Assembly (NCBI RefSeq): GCF_001887355.1
Contig: NZ_MPIN01000013.1
Span: 6,409-70,408, forward strand
Source: Cystobacter ferrugineus
GTDB taxonomy: Bacteria; Myxococcota; Myxococcia; Myxococcales; Myxococcaceae
Direction of reading: 5' to 3'
DNA length: 64,000 nt
The translations under genes were made by a program, and so were the position numbers. Positions 7,599 through 15,695 of this stretch are shown in pieces; positions within the stretch are counted from its first letter, which is position 1; every line of letters starts with the position of its first letter. The notes under the pieces are model-generated. The model ran no database searches, was not told the origin of the DNA, and saw only the letters and a program-made list of their open reading frames with translations.

Positions 7599-8984
7599 CT
7601 ACTGGATCTTCTTGTGCCAGGGGCCGAGGGGGCCGGTGGTAGCCGCCTGCTCACCCACCTCGCCCCAGGCGCCCGCGTAGTCCTTCCAGGGCTGGTCCTG
7701 AAGCTCCTGCACGTACTGGGTGATGACCCACTCCACGCCGCCATCGCGCGTCTCGTCGGTGCCGCCGATGTGGAAGTTGCCCACGGTGGGGTAGAGCGCG
7801 TGGGTGCCCTTGGCGACGTACACCACCAGCACCTGGATGTTGCCATCGACATACGTCTGCAGCGAGGAGACGGGATGGAAGGTCCGCTCGCCATGCGCGC
7901 TCAGCGACGCACCGGTGATGAGCCCGTTGTCCGTGTGGACGATGATGTCTTCCCAGTCTCCCTGATGGGAGAAGCTGATGAGGTGGGTGGACTCGTTGTA
8001 GCCGTAGAAGAGCCAGTATTGCTGGCGTCCGTCCTGCGTGCGGTAGCGGAACGAGGGCACCTGTCCGGTGGGTGAGGCGTTGCCCTGGGGATGTCCCTCG
8101 GGCTGCAGGAAGACGTTCCAGTCACTGCCGGAGTTGGAGTCCCGGGGACGGCGGTTGGTTCCATCCGGGTTGATGGTGAAGCTGTTGATGTAGCTCACGG
8201 GGACGTCGAAGTAGTCCCAGGACTTGTCATCTCCGGTGACCCACGAGCCGGTGGTCTTGTTGTAGCCCTGGTCCGTGCCCCAACCCTTGTGATGGCGGAA
8301 GCGGGACGCGCGGATGAAGTCGAGCGGCGCCATGGGGAAGAACGCTTCCTGGGGGTGCAGCTTCGCGATGATGCGGAAGGCATTGGGCGCAGGCGGCAGG
8401 GCCACCCGGAGGGTGCCGCTGCGGTAGTAGGTGTTCTTGTTCTCGTCTCCCTGGTGCATGCGGCCGGTCATGACCCGCCGCGCGTCGGTGGTGAACCAGA
8501 TGGAGCCGGACTCCTTGATGCCACCGGAGGTGGTGACATCGATGACCTCGGTGGGCAGGCCGTTGAGCGTGACGCGGCCGGTGAGATAGCGCGTGTTGCC
8601 ATTCTCGTCACCGCTGTGCTGCCGGCCGATCAACACCGTGCCCTGGGGCGCATCGAACCAGATGCCGGAAGACTCCTTGATCCAATTGCTCCATTCGAGC
8701 GTCTGGACCGCGATGGTGCCCGAGACGGGCTGGTTGTATTCGTTGACCGCCTGGAGCGTGGCGTATTGATAGACGGTCTGTCCATTCTCATCCCCGCCAT
8801 GCCAACGGCCCGTCAGCACGGTGTTCGCCGGGGCGATGAACGTGCTGCTGCTCTCCTTGCTGGCGGCCGAGTTATAGCGGTACTGGGGGACGAGATAGAT
8901 GGTCTGCGCCGCGACGGCGCTGGAGACCAGGCTCACGCCCGTGAACAACAAGGCGAGGAGGCTCTTGAAAAGGGAGGGTCTCAT
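7599..8984 (-). CDS. Secreted Vps62-like protein with three GDEN repeats
   Basis: The product is 461 aa with a Sec signal peptide (basic start, hydrophobic core, likely cleavage after SSAVAA near residue 26). Three repeats of about 55-60 residues follow, at roughly 40-90, 95-150 and 155-205. Each has a KES(S/G)xxWF-like strand and then VLTGRWHGGDENGQTVYQY, VLIGRQHSGDENGNTRYL or VMTGRMHQGDENKNTYYR. The C-terminal half (about 210-461) contains WLFYGYNES, FSHQGDWEDIIVH, a THALYP strand and a GGTDETRDGG block, as in Vps62/DUF946-type proteins. The Asp/Glu/Asn-rich repeats could bind calcium or sugar, but this is inference. It is expected outside the cell or on its surface. It is a single gene divergent from the epimerase. 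Confidence 0.8.
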   Translation of the reverse strand: MRPSLFKSLLALLFTGVSLVSSAVAAQTIYLVPQYRYNSAASKESSSTFIAPANTVLTGRWHGGDENGQTVYQYATLQAVNEYNQPVSGTIAVQTLEWSNWIKESSGIWFDAPQGTVLIGRQHSGDENGNTRYLTGRVTLNGLPTEVIDVTTSGGIKESGSIWFTTDARRVMTGRMHQGDENKNTYYRSGTLRVALPPAPNAFRIIAKLHPQEAFFPMAPLDFIRASRFRHHKGWGTDQGYNKTTGSWVTGDDKSWDYFDVPVSYINSFTINPDGTNRRPRDSNSGSDWNVFLQPEGHPQGNASPTGQVPSFRYRTQDGRQQYWLFYGYNESTHLISFSHQGDWEDIIVHTDNGLITGASLSAHGERTFHPVSSLQTYVDGNIQVLVVYVAKGTHALYPTVGNFHIGGTDETRDGGVEWVITQYVQELQDQPWKDYAGAWGEVGEQAATTGPLGPWHKKIQ

Positions 8985-9113
8985 GCGATTTCCAACGGTG
9001 GGGTGGAGCGGTGTGGGGACAACGAGCCCCTTTATAGCTGGATTTCAAGTTTTCCGTGGAAATGACACGAAGTGCTTGAGTGCGCCTCCGCCTGGGCGCC
9101 TCGGGAGGTTCAT

Positions 9114-10010
9114 ATGGAGCTGAAGGAAAAGATCGTCCTCGTCACGGGGGCCAGTGGGTTCGTGGGGACGTACGTCGCTCGGGGGTTGCGCGAGCAGGGC
9201 GTTCGGGTGCGCGCGCTGGTGCGACGCCCCGAGGCCCGGGCGGAGCTGGAGCGGTTCGGTGTGGAGACGGTGCTGGGAGACCTGACGGACGCGCGCTCCG
9301 TGGAGGCCGCCGTGCGAGGCACCCAGGCCATCGTGCACTGCGCGGTGCAGCCCACGGCGGATGTCTCCGAGGCCCGGCGGGTGAACGTGGAGGGCACGCG
9401 CACGCTCGCCCAGGCCGCGCTCGCCACCGGCTGCGAGCGCTTCGTGCACATCTCCACCATCGCCGTCTACCCGCTGCGCGATCGGGAGGGCGTCGTGGAG
9501 GAGTCCCTGCCCCTGGCGGATGACAAGGATGCCTACTCCATCACCAAGATCGAGGCGGAGCGCGAGGTGGAGGCAGCGGCGGCCCGGGGCCTGCGCACGG
9601 TCATCCTCCGCCCACCGGTCATCCTCGGCGCGCACCCCAGCTCCTTCTGGGGGAACCGGTTGCCCAGAGACATCGCGGCCGGACAGTTCGCGCAGGTGGA
9701 CGAGGGACGGCGCCCCCTGAGCTACGTGCACGTGCTCAGTCTGGTGGATGCGGTGATCCGCGCCCTGCGCGTCGACGAGGCCGTGGGCCAGACGTTCAAC
9801 ATCACCGACGGGCACACGCCCTGGCATCGGTACACGGACTTCTTCAAGACCCGCCCGCTGCCCTCCGTCCCGTCGGCGCAGCTCCCCGCGTTCATGAGCT
9901 TCCAGGGGACGTTCTCGACCGAGAAGGCCCAGCGCGTGCTGGGCTGGAAACCCCGGGACACCTTCGACCCGGTCATGGCCGAGGTGGTTCGCGCCCTGCC
10001 CAAGCCGTAG
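9114..10010 (+). CDS. NAD(P)-dependent epimerase/dehydratase (extended SDR)
   Basis: The product is 298 aa. The N-terminal Rossmann motif VTGASGFVGTYVARGL (about residues 10-25) binds NAD(P). AIVHCAVQPTADVSEARRVNVEGTR and the Tyr-Lys catalytic pair in DAYSITKIEAERE (Y about 144, K about 148) place it in the extended short-chain dehydrogenases. Substrate unknown; relatives act on nucleotide sugars or 3-beta-hydroxysteroid-like compounds. Start chosen at 9114 because GGGAGG lies 7 bases upstream; an earlier in-frame ATG at 9072 has no such site. It converges with pyruvate kinase, the stops being 11 bases apart. Confidence 0.88.
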   Translation: MELKEKIVLVTGASGFVGTYVARGLREQGVRVRALVRRPEARAELERFGVETVLGDLTDARSVEAAVRGTQAIVHCAVQPTADVSEARRVNVEGTRTLAQAALATGCERFVHISTIAVYPLRDREGVVEESLPLADDKDAYSITKIEAEREVEAAAARGLRTVILRPPVILGAHPSSFWGNRLPRDIAAGQFAQVDEGRRPLSYVHVLSLVDAVIRALRVDEAVGQTFNITDGHTPWHRYTDFFKTRPLPSVPSAQLPAFMSFQGTFSTEKAQRVLGWKPRDTFDPVMAEVVRALPKP

Positions 10011-10021
10011 GCCGCGCGCCC

Positions 10022-11425
10022 TCAGACGCGGTGCACGGAGATCATGTTGGTGCTGCCCGGCTCGTTGAGGGGCACGCCGGCCACGATGACCACGGGAGTG
10101 CCACTGGGGCACAGGCCCTCCTCGCGGCACAGCCGGCGCACCTGCCGCAGCATCGCGTCCGTGGACTGCAGCCGGCCCACCCGCCGCGGCGTCACGCCCC
10201 AGTAGAGCGCCATGCGGTTGACCGTCTCCGGGTTGGGCGTCAGCGCCACCACCCGGGCGTTCGGCCGGAACTCGGAGATGAGCTGCGCGGTGCGGCCGCG
10301 CTCCGTGTACGCCACGATGGTGCCAATGCGCATCTGCTCGGCCGCGGCCACCGCCGCCGCCGCCACGCCCGTGGAGATGTCATCCCGGGCATGCTCGAAG
10401 GGCACGTCCCTCGCGATCCGCTCCGAGCCCGTTTCGATCTCCTCCACGATGCGCGCCATGGTGGCCACCGCCTCCACCGGGAACTTCCCCGCCGCCGTCT
10501 CGCCCGAGAGCATCACCGCGTCCGCCCCGTCCAGGATGGCGTTGGCCACGTCCGACACCTCGGCGCGCGTGGGCCGCGCGTTGGTGATCATGCTCTCCAG
10601 CATCTCCGTGGCCACGATGGTCAGTCCGCCCAGGCGGTTGACCAGGCGCACCATCTGCTTCTGCATGGCGGGTAGCTTCTCCAGCGGCATCTCCACGCCC
10701 AGGTCGCCGCGCGCCACCATGATGCCGTCCGCCGCGCGCGCGATGGCGTCCAGGTTCTCCACCGCCTGGGGCTTCTCGATCTTCGCGATGAGCGGCGTGT
10801 TCCGCCCGGCCACGAGCGCCCGCGCCCGCTCGATGTCCTCCGCCGTGCGCACGAAGGACAGCGCCACGTAGTCCACGCCCAGCTCCTGCCCGAAGGCCAG
10901 GTCCTCCCTGTCCTTGGCGGTGATCGTGGGCACCGACACATGCGCCCCCGGCAGGTTGAGGCCCTTGTGATCCTTGAGCACGCCTCCCTGTTCCACGGTG
11001 CACGTCACGTCCTGGCCCGACACCGAGTCCACCCGCAGGCGCACCCGCCCATCATCCAGGAGGATGGGATGGCCCGGCTCCACGTCCCGGGGCAGCGAGC
11101 GGATGGGGGTGGGAATGAGGTGGCCCTGCCCGAGCACCTTGCGTGTCGTCACCACCACCTGCTCACCCGCCTTCACCTCCAGGCGGCCTCCCTCGAAGCG
11201 TCCCAGGCGGATCTTCGGACCCTGCACGTCCTGGAGGATGGCCACGGGCATGCCCAGCCGGCTCGATGCCCGCCGGATGAGCTGGACCCGGCGCCGGTGC
11301 TCCTCGGGCGTTCCATGGGAGAAGTTGAGCCGGGCCACGTTCATGCCCGCCCGAATGAGTGCCTCGATCACGACGGCTGAATCCGAGGACGGCCCCAGGG
11401 TGCAGATGATCTTCGCCTTTCGCAT
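10022..11425 (-). CDS. pyk: Pyruvate kinase
   Basis: The product is 467 aa, normal for bacterial type II enzymes. It converts phosphoenolpyruvate and ADP to pyruvate and ATP, the last step of glycolysis. Visible motifs are KIICTLGPSSDS at the start, NFSHGTPEEH (substrate site), IAKIEKPQAVENLDAIARAADGIMVARGDLGVEMPLE (PEP/Mg site, with the catalytic Lys in IAKIEKP) and the C-terminal allosteric domain ending VPLNEPGSTNMISVHRV. It is a single gene; no promoter was assigned. Its start is separated from the upstream nuclease-domain gene by hairpins. Confidence 0.97.
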   Translation of the reverse strand: MRKAKIICTLGPSSDSAVVIEALIRAGMNVARLNFSHGTPEEHRRRVQLIRRASSRLGMPVAILQDVQGPKIRLGRFEGGRLEVKAGEQVVVTTRKVLGQGHLIPTPIRSLPRDVEPGHPILLDDGRVRLRVDSVSGQDVTCTVEQGGVLKDHKGLNLPGAHVSVPTITAKDREDLAFGQELGVDYVALSFVRTAEDIERARALVAGRNTPLIAKIEKPQAVENLDAIARAADGIMVARGDLGVEMPLEKLPAMQKQMVRLVNRLGGLTIVATEMLESMITNARPTRAEVSDVANAILDGADAVMLSGETAAGKFPVEAVATMARIVEEIETGSERIARDVPFEHARDDISTGVAAAAVAAAEQMRIGTIVAYTERGRTAQLISEFRPNARVVALTPNPETVNRMALYWGVTPRRVGRLQSTDAMLRQVRRLCREEGLCPSGTPVVIVAGVPLNEPGSTNMISVHRV

Positions 11426-11546
11426 GGGCGATCATCCTAGGGGCAGGGGGGTGTCTTGACAGTTTCGCGGCCTCGGGAATAGATGTTGCTCACGCGCGGG
11501 CGCAAGCAACGGCGTTGGCGCGGGCCGTGGTGTTCTTTTTTCGTCG

Positions 11547-11594
11547 TTCTCGTTGCGAGAAAACCTGGCGCCCCGGGAGGGGGGGCCAGGTTTT
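11547..11594. terminator. Hairpin pair between the nuclease-domain gene and pyk
   Basis: Two inverted repeats: TTCTCG/CGAGAA at 11547-11561, and AAAACCTGGC at 11560-11569 with GCCAGGTTTT at 11585-11594. The second has an A-tract before and a T-tract after the GC stem, so it can work in either direction. It most likely ends the leftward transcript of the upstream gene before pyk. Confidence 0.55.
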
Positions 11595-11638
11595 CGTCGT
11601 CTTTCCCCAGGCATCCGAACCGGGAGGGCCCTTCTGTT

Positions 11639-12394
11639 CTAGAGGCTGATCTCGTCCGTGCGGCCAGGCTCCGGCTTCATGTCCGGGAGGGGGGAGGGCG
11701 GACTCTGGTGCGGGGAGAGGCCGTGGGGCGTGAAGGGCAGGGCATCGTTCATGTCCATGTCCGGCGCACCGCTGCCACCCACGCCCGGGCCGTCGCCGCC
11801 ACGCAGGGAGTTGATCTCCTCGCGGCTGATGCCCGCCTCGTCCAGCACCTTGCGCGTCACCCGGATGCGCGCCTGGCCATCCAGCGCCATGGCGATGGAG
11901 TCCGAGGGGCGGGCATCCAGGGTCATCTTGCGAGTCCCCTGTTCGAGGAAGACCCGGCCCACGTAGATGTCGTCCTTGAGGTCATCGATGCGGACCTCGG
12001 TCACCTTGGCGCCCAGTTCCACCACCATCGAGCCGAGGAGATCCTGCGACAGCGGCTGGGGCGAGCGCAGGTGGGCGAGCCGGAAGGCGATGGCCACCGC
12101 GGCCGACTCGTCCACGAAGATGGGCAGCACCATGGCGCCATCCGGGGTGGTGAGCACCACGGCATGGGTCTTCGCCTCGACGAGCGGGATGACGTCCCGC
12201 ACCTCCAGCTCCACCAACTCCTTGCATGCGGAAGGATTGCCTCCTTCCTTGGGTTGACAGACCGGGGTGGCCGGCTCGGTGGATTTGGGTGAGGGAGCGG
12301 GACCGAAGCCCGGCAGGAGCAGAGCGCCCAGGGTGAGCAGCGCGGCGGAGAGCGGACCCAGCAGGAACGTGGCGGCAGGAATGGGCGTTTTCAC
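11639..12394 (-). CDS. Bifunctional nuclease (BFN/DUF151) domain protein, exported or membrane-anchored
   Basis: The product is 251 aa. The N-terminus (residues 5-32) is a hydrophobic segment that would act as a signal peptide or anchor, followed by a short Pro-rich linker. Residues about 60-190 form a BFN domain: ELEVRDVIPLVEAKTHAVVL, LPIFVDESAAVAIAFRLA, MVVELGAKVTEVRIDDL, FLEQGTRKMTLDARPSDSIAMAL. The remaining 60 residues are a Gly/Pro-rich tail ending with TDEISL. BFN proteins have nuclease activity in plants and some bacteria; the substrate here is unknown. An exported BFN domain is common in myxobacteria. It is in line with, but 120 bases from, the zinc-ribbon gene. Confidence 0.85.
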   Translation of the reverse strand: MKTPIPAATFLLGPLSAALLTLGALLLPGFGPAPSPKSTEPATPVCQPKEGGNPSACKELVELEVRDVIPLVEAKTHAVVLTTPDGAMVLPIFVDESAAVAIAFRLAHLRSPQPLSQDLLGSMVVELGAKVTEVRIDDLKDDIYVGRVFLEQGTRKMTLDARPSDSIAMALDGQARIRVTRKVLDEAGISREEINSLRGGDGPGVGGSGAPDMDMNDALPFTPHGLSPHQSPPSPLPDMKPEPGRTDEISL

Positions 12395-12514
12395 CCTTCA
12401 AACCTGCACATGTATGACGGGGCGGGGAGGGCCGCGGAACGTGCCTGCTCGCCCTCCAGCCAACCTCCCCGGGAGCGCCCCTTCATCCGCCGAGGGGCGC
12501 CGGACGAACGAGCT

Positions 12515-12868
12515 TCAGCGCTCGTCCTCGTCCTCGTCGTAGTCCTCGTCGTCGGACTCCTCGTCTTCGTCCTCGTCGAAGTCGAGTTCCTCGTCGTCGG
12601 ACTCCTCGTCCTCGTCGGACTCCTCGTCCTCGTCGAGTTCGTCCTCGAGGTCCTCGGTCTCCAGGGAGAGCGAGACGGCGAAGCGCTTGCTCAACGCGGC
12701 CACCTGGGTCCGCATCTCGGTGAGCGCCGCGACGAAGTCCTCCTGGATGTTCGTCGGGGACTTCTGGCCGCAATGGGGGCACACCAACTTCTCCGTCCCC
12801 TCGATGAGATCCTGAGCGGCCAGCTCGAAGGTGCCCTCGCACTTCTGGCAGGTGAGATCGATCGTCAT
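12515..12868 (-). CDS. Zinc-ribbon protein with acidic tail
   Basis: The product is 117 aa. Two Cys pairs, CQKC (residues 7-10) and CPHC (30-33), would hold one zinc, as in MJ0042-type zinc ribbons. A short helix (DFVAALTEMRTQVAALSKRFA) follows, then about 50 residues almost wholly Asp, Glu and Ser. The acidic stretch is encoded by GA-rich repeats. The layout suggests a small protein-protein or RNA polymerase-associated regulator, but no function can be assigned. The gene stands between citrate synthase and the BFN gene on the same strand. Confidence 0.8.
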   Translation of the reverse strand: MTIDLTCQKCEGTFELAAQDLIEGTEKLVCPHCGQKSPTNIQEDFVAALTEMRTQVAALSKRFAVSLSLETEDLEDELDEDEESDEDEESDDEELDFDEDEDEESDDEDYDEDEDER

Positions 12869-12962
12869 GTTCGAGGCGCGGAATATCCACGGGGATGTGA
12901 ACTGTCAACGCCCGTGGCACGCTCCGTATGGCTTTCCGTGACCCCGGAAACGTCGAGAGGGC

Positions 12963-12995
12963 CGAGGCGGAGAATCCGAAGGGATTCTCACCTCG
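12963..12995 (-). terminator. Hairpin downstream of gltA
   Basis: CGAGG and GAGAATCC on the left pair with GGATTCTC and CCTCG on the right, with a GAAG loop. The stem lies 36 bases past the gltA stop, so it fits a transcript end. There is no clear T-run. Confidence 0.5.
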
Positions 12996-13030
12996 ACCCT
13001 CAGAGGACGCGCGAGCGGCGCGGGGCGCGG

Positions 13031-14332
13031 CTACTTCTGGGCGCGCGCGTTCATGGGCACGTAGTCCCGGCGCTTGGAGCCCGTGTACACCTGACGCGGA
13101 CGGGCGATCTTCTGCTCGGGATCCTTCACCATCTCCTCCCACTGGGTCACCCAACCCACGGTGCGCGGAATGGCGAAGAGCACGGGGAACATCTCCACCG
13201 GGAAGCCCATGGCCTCGTAGATGAGGCCCGAGTAGAAGTCCACGTTCGGGTAGAGCTTGCGCTTGACGAAGTACTCGTCCTGCAGGGCGATGCGCTCGAG
13301 CTCCACGGCGATCTCCAGGAGCGGGTTCTTGCCCGTCACCTCGAAGACCTCGTCCGCCACGCGCTTGATGACCTTGGCGCGCGGATCATAGGACTTGTAG
13401 ACGCGGTGGCCGAAGCCCATGAGCTTGGAGCCGCCCTCGCCGCCCTTCACCTGCTTGATGAACTCCGGCACCTTGGAGACGTGGCCGATCTCGCGCAGCA
13501 TGCGCAGCACGGCCTCGTTGGCGCCGCCGTGCAGCGGGCCGTAGAGCGCCGCGATGCCCGAGGCCACCGCGCTGAAGGGATCCACCTCGGAGGAGCCCAC
13601 GGTGCGCACGGACGTGGTGGAGCAGTTCTGCTCGTGGTCGGCGTGGAGGATGAAGAGGACGTCGAGCGCCTTCTCCAGGGTGGGGTGCACCTTGTAGGTG
13701 GTGGTGCCGATCTTGCGGACCATCGCCAGGAAGTTGCCCACGTAGGACAGATCGTTGTCCGGGTAGACGTAGGGCAGGCCCATGCTGTGGCGGTAGGAGA
13801 AGGCGGCCAGCGTCGGCATCTTGGCGATGAGCCGGGTCATCTGGATGCGGCGGCTGCGCTCGTCCTTGGTGTGCTTGGCGTCCGGGTAGAAGCCCGAGAG
13901 CGCGGCCACCGTGGAGGACAGCATGGACATGGGGTGCGCGTCGTAGCGGAACCCGTCCATGAACGTCTTGATGTTCTCGTGCACGTAGGTGTGGTGCGTG
14001 ACGAGGTACCTGAACTCCTCGAGCTGCTTCTCGGTGGGCAGCTCGCCGTTGAGCAGCAGGTAGGAGACTTCGAGGAAGGAGGAGCGCTCAGCGAGCTGCT
14101 CGATGGGGTAGCCCCGGTACTCCAGGATGCCCTTGTCCCCGTCGATGAAGGTGATGGCGCTCTTGCAGTTCGCCGTATTCAGGAACGCTGGGTCATACCC
14201 CATCAGACCGAAGTCATCGTCTGAGACCTTGATCTGCCTGAGGCCGTTGGTCCGAATGCATCCGTTCTCGATCGGGATCTCGTACGTCTTCCCGGTCCGG
14301 TTGTCCGTGATGGTCAGCGTATCCTTTGGCAT
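13031..14332 (-). CDS. gltA: Citrate synthase, type II
   Basis: The product is 433 aa. It condenses acetyl-CoA with oxaloacetate, the entry step of the TCA cycle. The three catalytic residues are in place: His in LHGGANEAVL (about 264), His in GFGHRVYK (about 308) and Asp in NVDFYSG (about 365), matching the usual numbering. The first 60 residues have the beta-rich N-terminal domain of the hexameric type II form. The start at MPKDTLTI was chosen by family resemblance; a GTG 15 bases upstream is also in frame. It follows the terminator of the aro operon, so it should have its own promoter. Confidence 0.96.
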   Translation of the reverse strand: MPKDTLTITDNRTGKTYEIPIENGCIRTNGLRQIKVSDDDFGLMGYDPAFLNTANCKSAITFIDGDKGILEYRGYPIEQLAERSSFLEVSYLLLNGELPTEKQLEEFRYLVTHHTYVHENIKTFMDGFRYDAHPMSMLSSTVAALSGFYPDAKHTKDERSRRIQMTRLIAKMPTLAAFSYRHSMGLPYVYPDNDLSYVGNFLAMVRKIGTTTYKVHPTLEKALDVLFILHADHEQNCSTTSVRTVGSSEVDPFSAVASGIAALYGPLHGGANEAVLRMLREIGHVSKVPEFIKQVKGGEGGSKLMGFGHRVYKSYDPRAKVIKRVADEVFEVTGKNPLLEIAVELERIALQDEYFVKRKLYPNVDFYSGLIYEAMGFPVEMFPVLFAIPRTVGWVTQWEEMVKDPEQKIARPRQVYTGSKRRDYVPMNARAQK

Positions 14333-14378
14333 GGGAGGACTTTTCACAGGCGGCGGAGAGCTTTCAACAAAAAAGAGC

Positions 14379-14410
14379 GGCGCCCGGAGAGGCCGCGTTT
14401 GCCTCCGGGC
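14379..14410 (-). terminator. Rho-independent terminator of the ubiE-aro operon
   Basis: On the minus strand, GCCCGGAG and CTCCGGGC form a perfect 8-bp stem, followed within 7 bases by six T's (A-run at 14379-14384 on the plus strand). It sits 10 bases past the aroA stop and separates the aro operon from gltA. Confidence 0.8.
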
Positions 14411-14420
14411 ACCCGTGGTC

Positions 14421-15695
14421 TCAGGTGAGCCGGGCTCCCGTGAGTTCCAGTTGTTGCCAGAAGCCGGGGAAGCTCTTCTCCACGCACTCGGGGCCGGTGA
14501 GCGTCAGGGCCGCCCCCGAGAGGGCGGAGAGCGTCGCGGACACCATGGCCATGCGGTGGTCCCCTCGGCTGTCCATGGCGAAGTGGCGGGGTGGGGTGGG
14601 AGGTGGATGGATGGTAAGCGTCTCACCCTCCAGGACCGTCTTCCCGCCAACAGCATCCACCAGCGTGCGGATGCCCTCCAGCCGGTCGCTCTCCTTGACC
14701 CGCAGGATGCCCACGTCGGTGAGCGTGGAGGAACGTGGCAGCACGCATGCGAGCGCGGCCAGGGTGGGCAGGAGGTCCGGGCACTCCTTGCCCGATGCAA
14801 CGAGACCGTCACGGGCCTCGCCCACCAGACGCAGGGTGGAATTGAGCCCGGCCTCGGCGCGCAGTCCCGCGCGTTCCACCAGCCGCACCAGCGCCTGATC
14901 CGGGTGGGCGCTGCCGAGGTCCGCGCGCTCCACGCTCCCGCCCGTGCGCCAGGCCAATAGCAGCAGGTAGCCGAGCGAGGACCAGTCTCCCGGCATGGCC
15001 GGGGTGCGCTCCGGGGCGCGGTAGTCCGCCACCTCGAAGCGACCGTCCCGCTCCTCCACCGTGAAGCCGAAGCGGCGCAGCCAGGACACGGTCAGCTCCA
15101 GGTAGCCCGCGCTGGTGAGCGTGCCGGTGATCTCCACGCGCCACGGACGGCGCTCGCGCAGGTACAGCGCCGCGCAGCCGAGCAGCAGACTGGAGGCGTA
15201 CTGGCTGCTCTGATCGCCGGGGACGCGGAAGACGGGCTCGCCGGTGCGCTCCGGGGCGCGGATCTCCACGGGCCAGGGCTTGCCCTCGGTGAGCACGAGC
15301 CCCGAGGGCCCGAGCGCCTCGCGCAGGGACTCGAAGAGCGGGCCGTGGGGCCGCTCGCCCAGGCGGGGCGTGCCGGTGAGGCGCACGTGGGCACCGGGCG
15401 TCACCGCGGCCTGGGTGACGAGGATGCGGAAGGGGGCGCCGCCATCCGCGCAGTCCACGTCCCGCACGGTGCCGGGCGGCAGGCGCAGGGCCTCGACGCC
15501 CCGGCGCAGCACGCGCACGTCCGCGGGGAGGAAGTGCTCGGGCTCGCGCTGGATCTCCGGCAGGGGCCAGGCTCCGGTGAGGTGCGCGAGCACCAGCGCC
15601 CGTTGGGCGTCCGATTTGGAGATGGGTGGCGTGAGGACGGCGGGGGTGAGCCGGCTCGGGTCGACGTGCAGCCGGGTCTGGGATGAACTCGTCAT
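14421..15695 (-). CDS. aroA: 3-phosphoshikimate 1-carboxyvinyltransferase (EPSP synthase)
   Basis: The product is 424 aa. It joins shikimate 3-phosphate and phosphoenolpyruvate to give EPSP, the sixth shikimate step. Motifs: PISKSDAQRALVLAHL near the N-terminus (substrate Lys and Arg), PGDQSSQYASSLLL (about residue 165), DWSSLGYLLLLA, and RVKESDRLEGIRTL with GDHRMAM near the end. The N-terminal motif departs from the canonical GSKSxSNR form. The start ATG at 15695 overlaps the aroB stop as ATGA; an upstream in-frame GTG would lie well inside aroB. Last gene of the operon. Confidence 0.95.
   Translation of the reverse strand: MTSSSQTRLHVDPSRLTPAVLTPPISKSDAQRALVLAHLTGAWPLPEIQREPEHFLPADVRVLRRGVEALRLPPGTVRDVDCADGGAPFRILVTQAAVTPGAHVRLTGTPRLGERPHGPLFESLREALGPSGLVLTEGKPWPVEIRAPERTGEPVFRVPGDQSSQYASSLLLGCAALYLRERRPWRVEITGTLTSAGYLELTVSWLRRFGFTVEERDGRFEVADYRAPERTPAMPGDWSSLGYLLLLAWRTGGSVERADLGSAHPDQALVRLVERAGLRAEAGLNSTLRLVGEARDGLVASGKECPDLLPTLAALACVLPRSSTLTDVGILRVKESDRLEGIRTLVDAVGGKTVLEGETLTIHPPPTPPRHFAMDSRGDHRMAMVSATLSALSGAALTLTGPECVEKSFPGFWQQLELTGARLT

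Noticed and set aside
12410-14224. 604-codon plus-strand open frame opposite gltA and the zinc-ribbon gene
   Set aside because: Composition is Leu/His/Arg/Val repeat noise typical of antisense frames in high-GC DNA; gltA on the other strand is certain.
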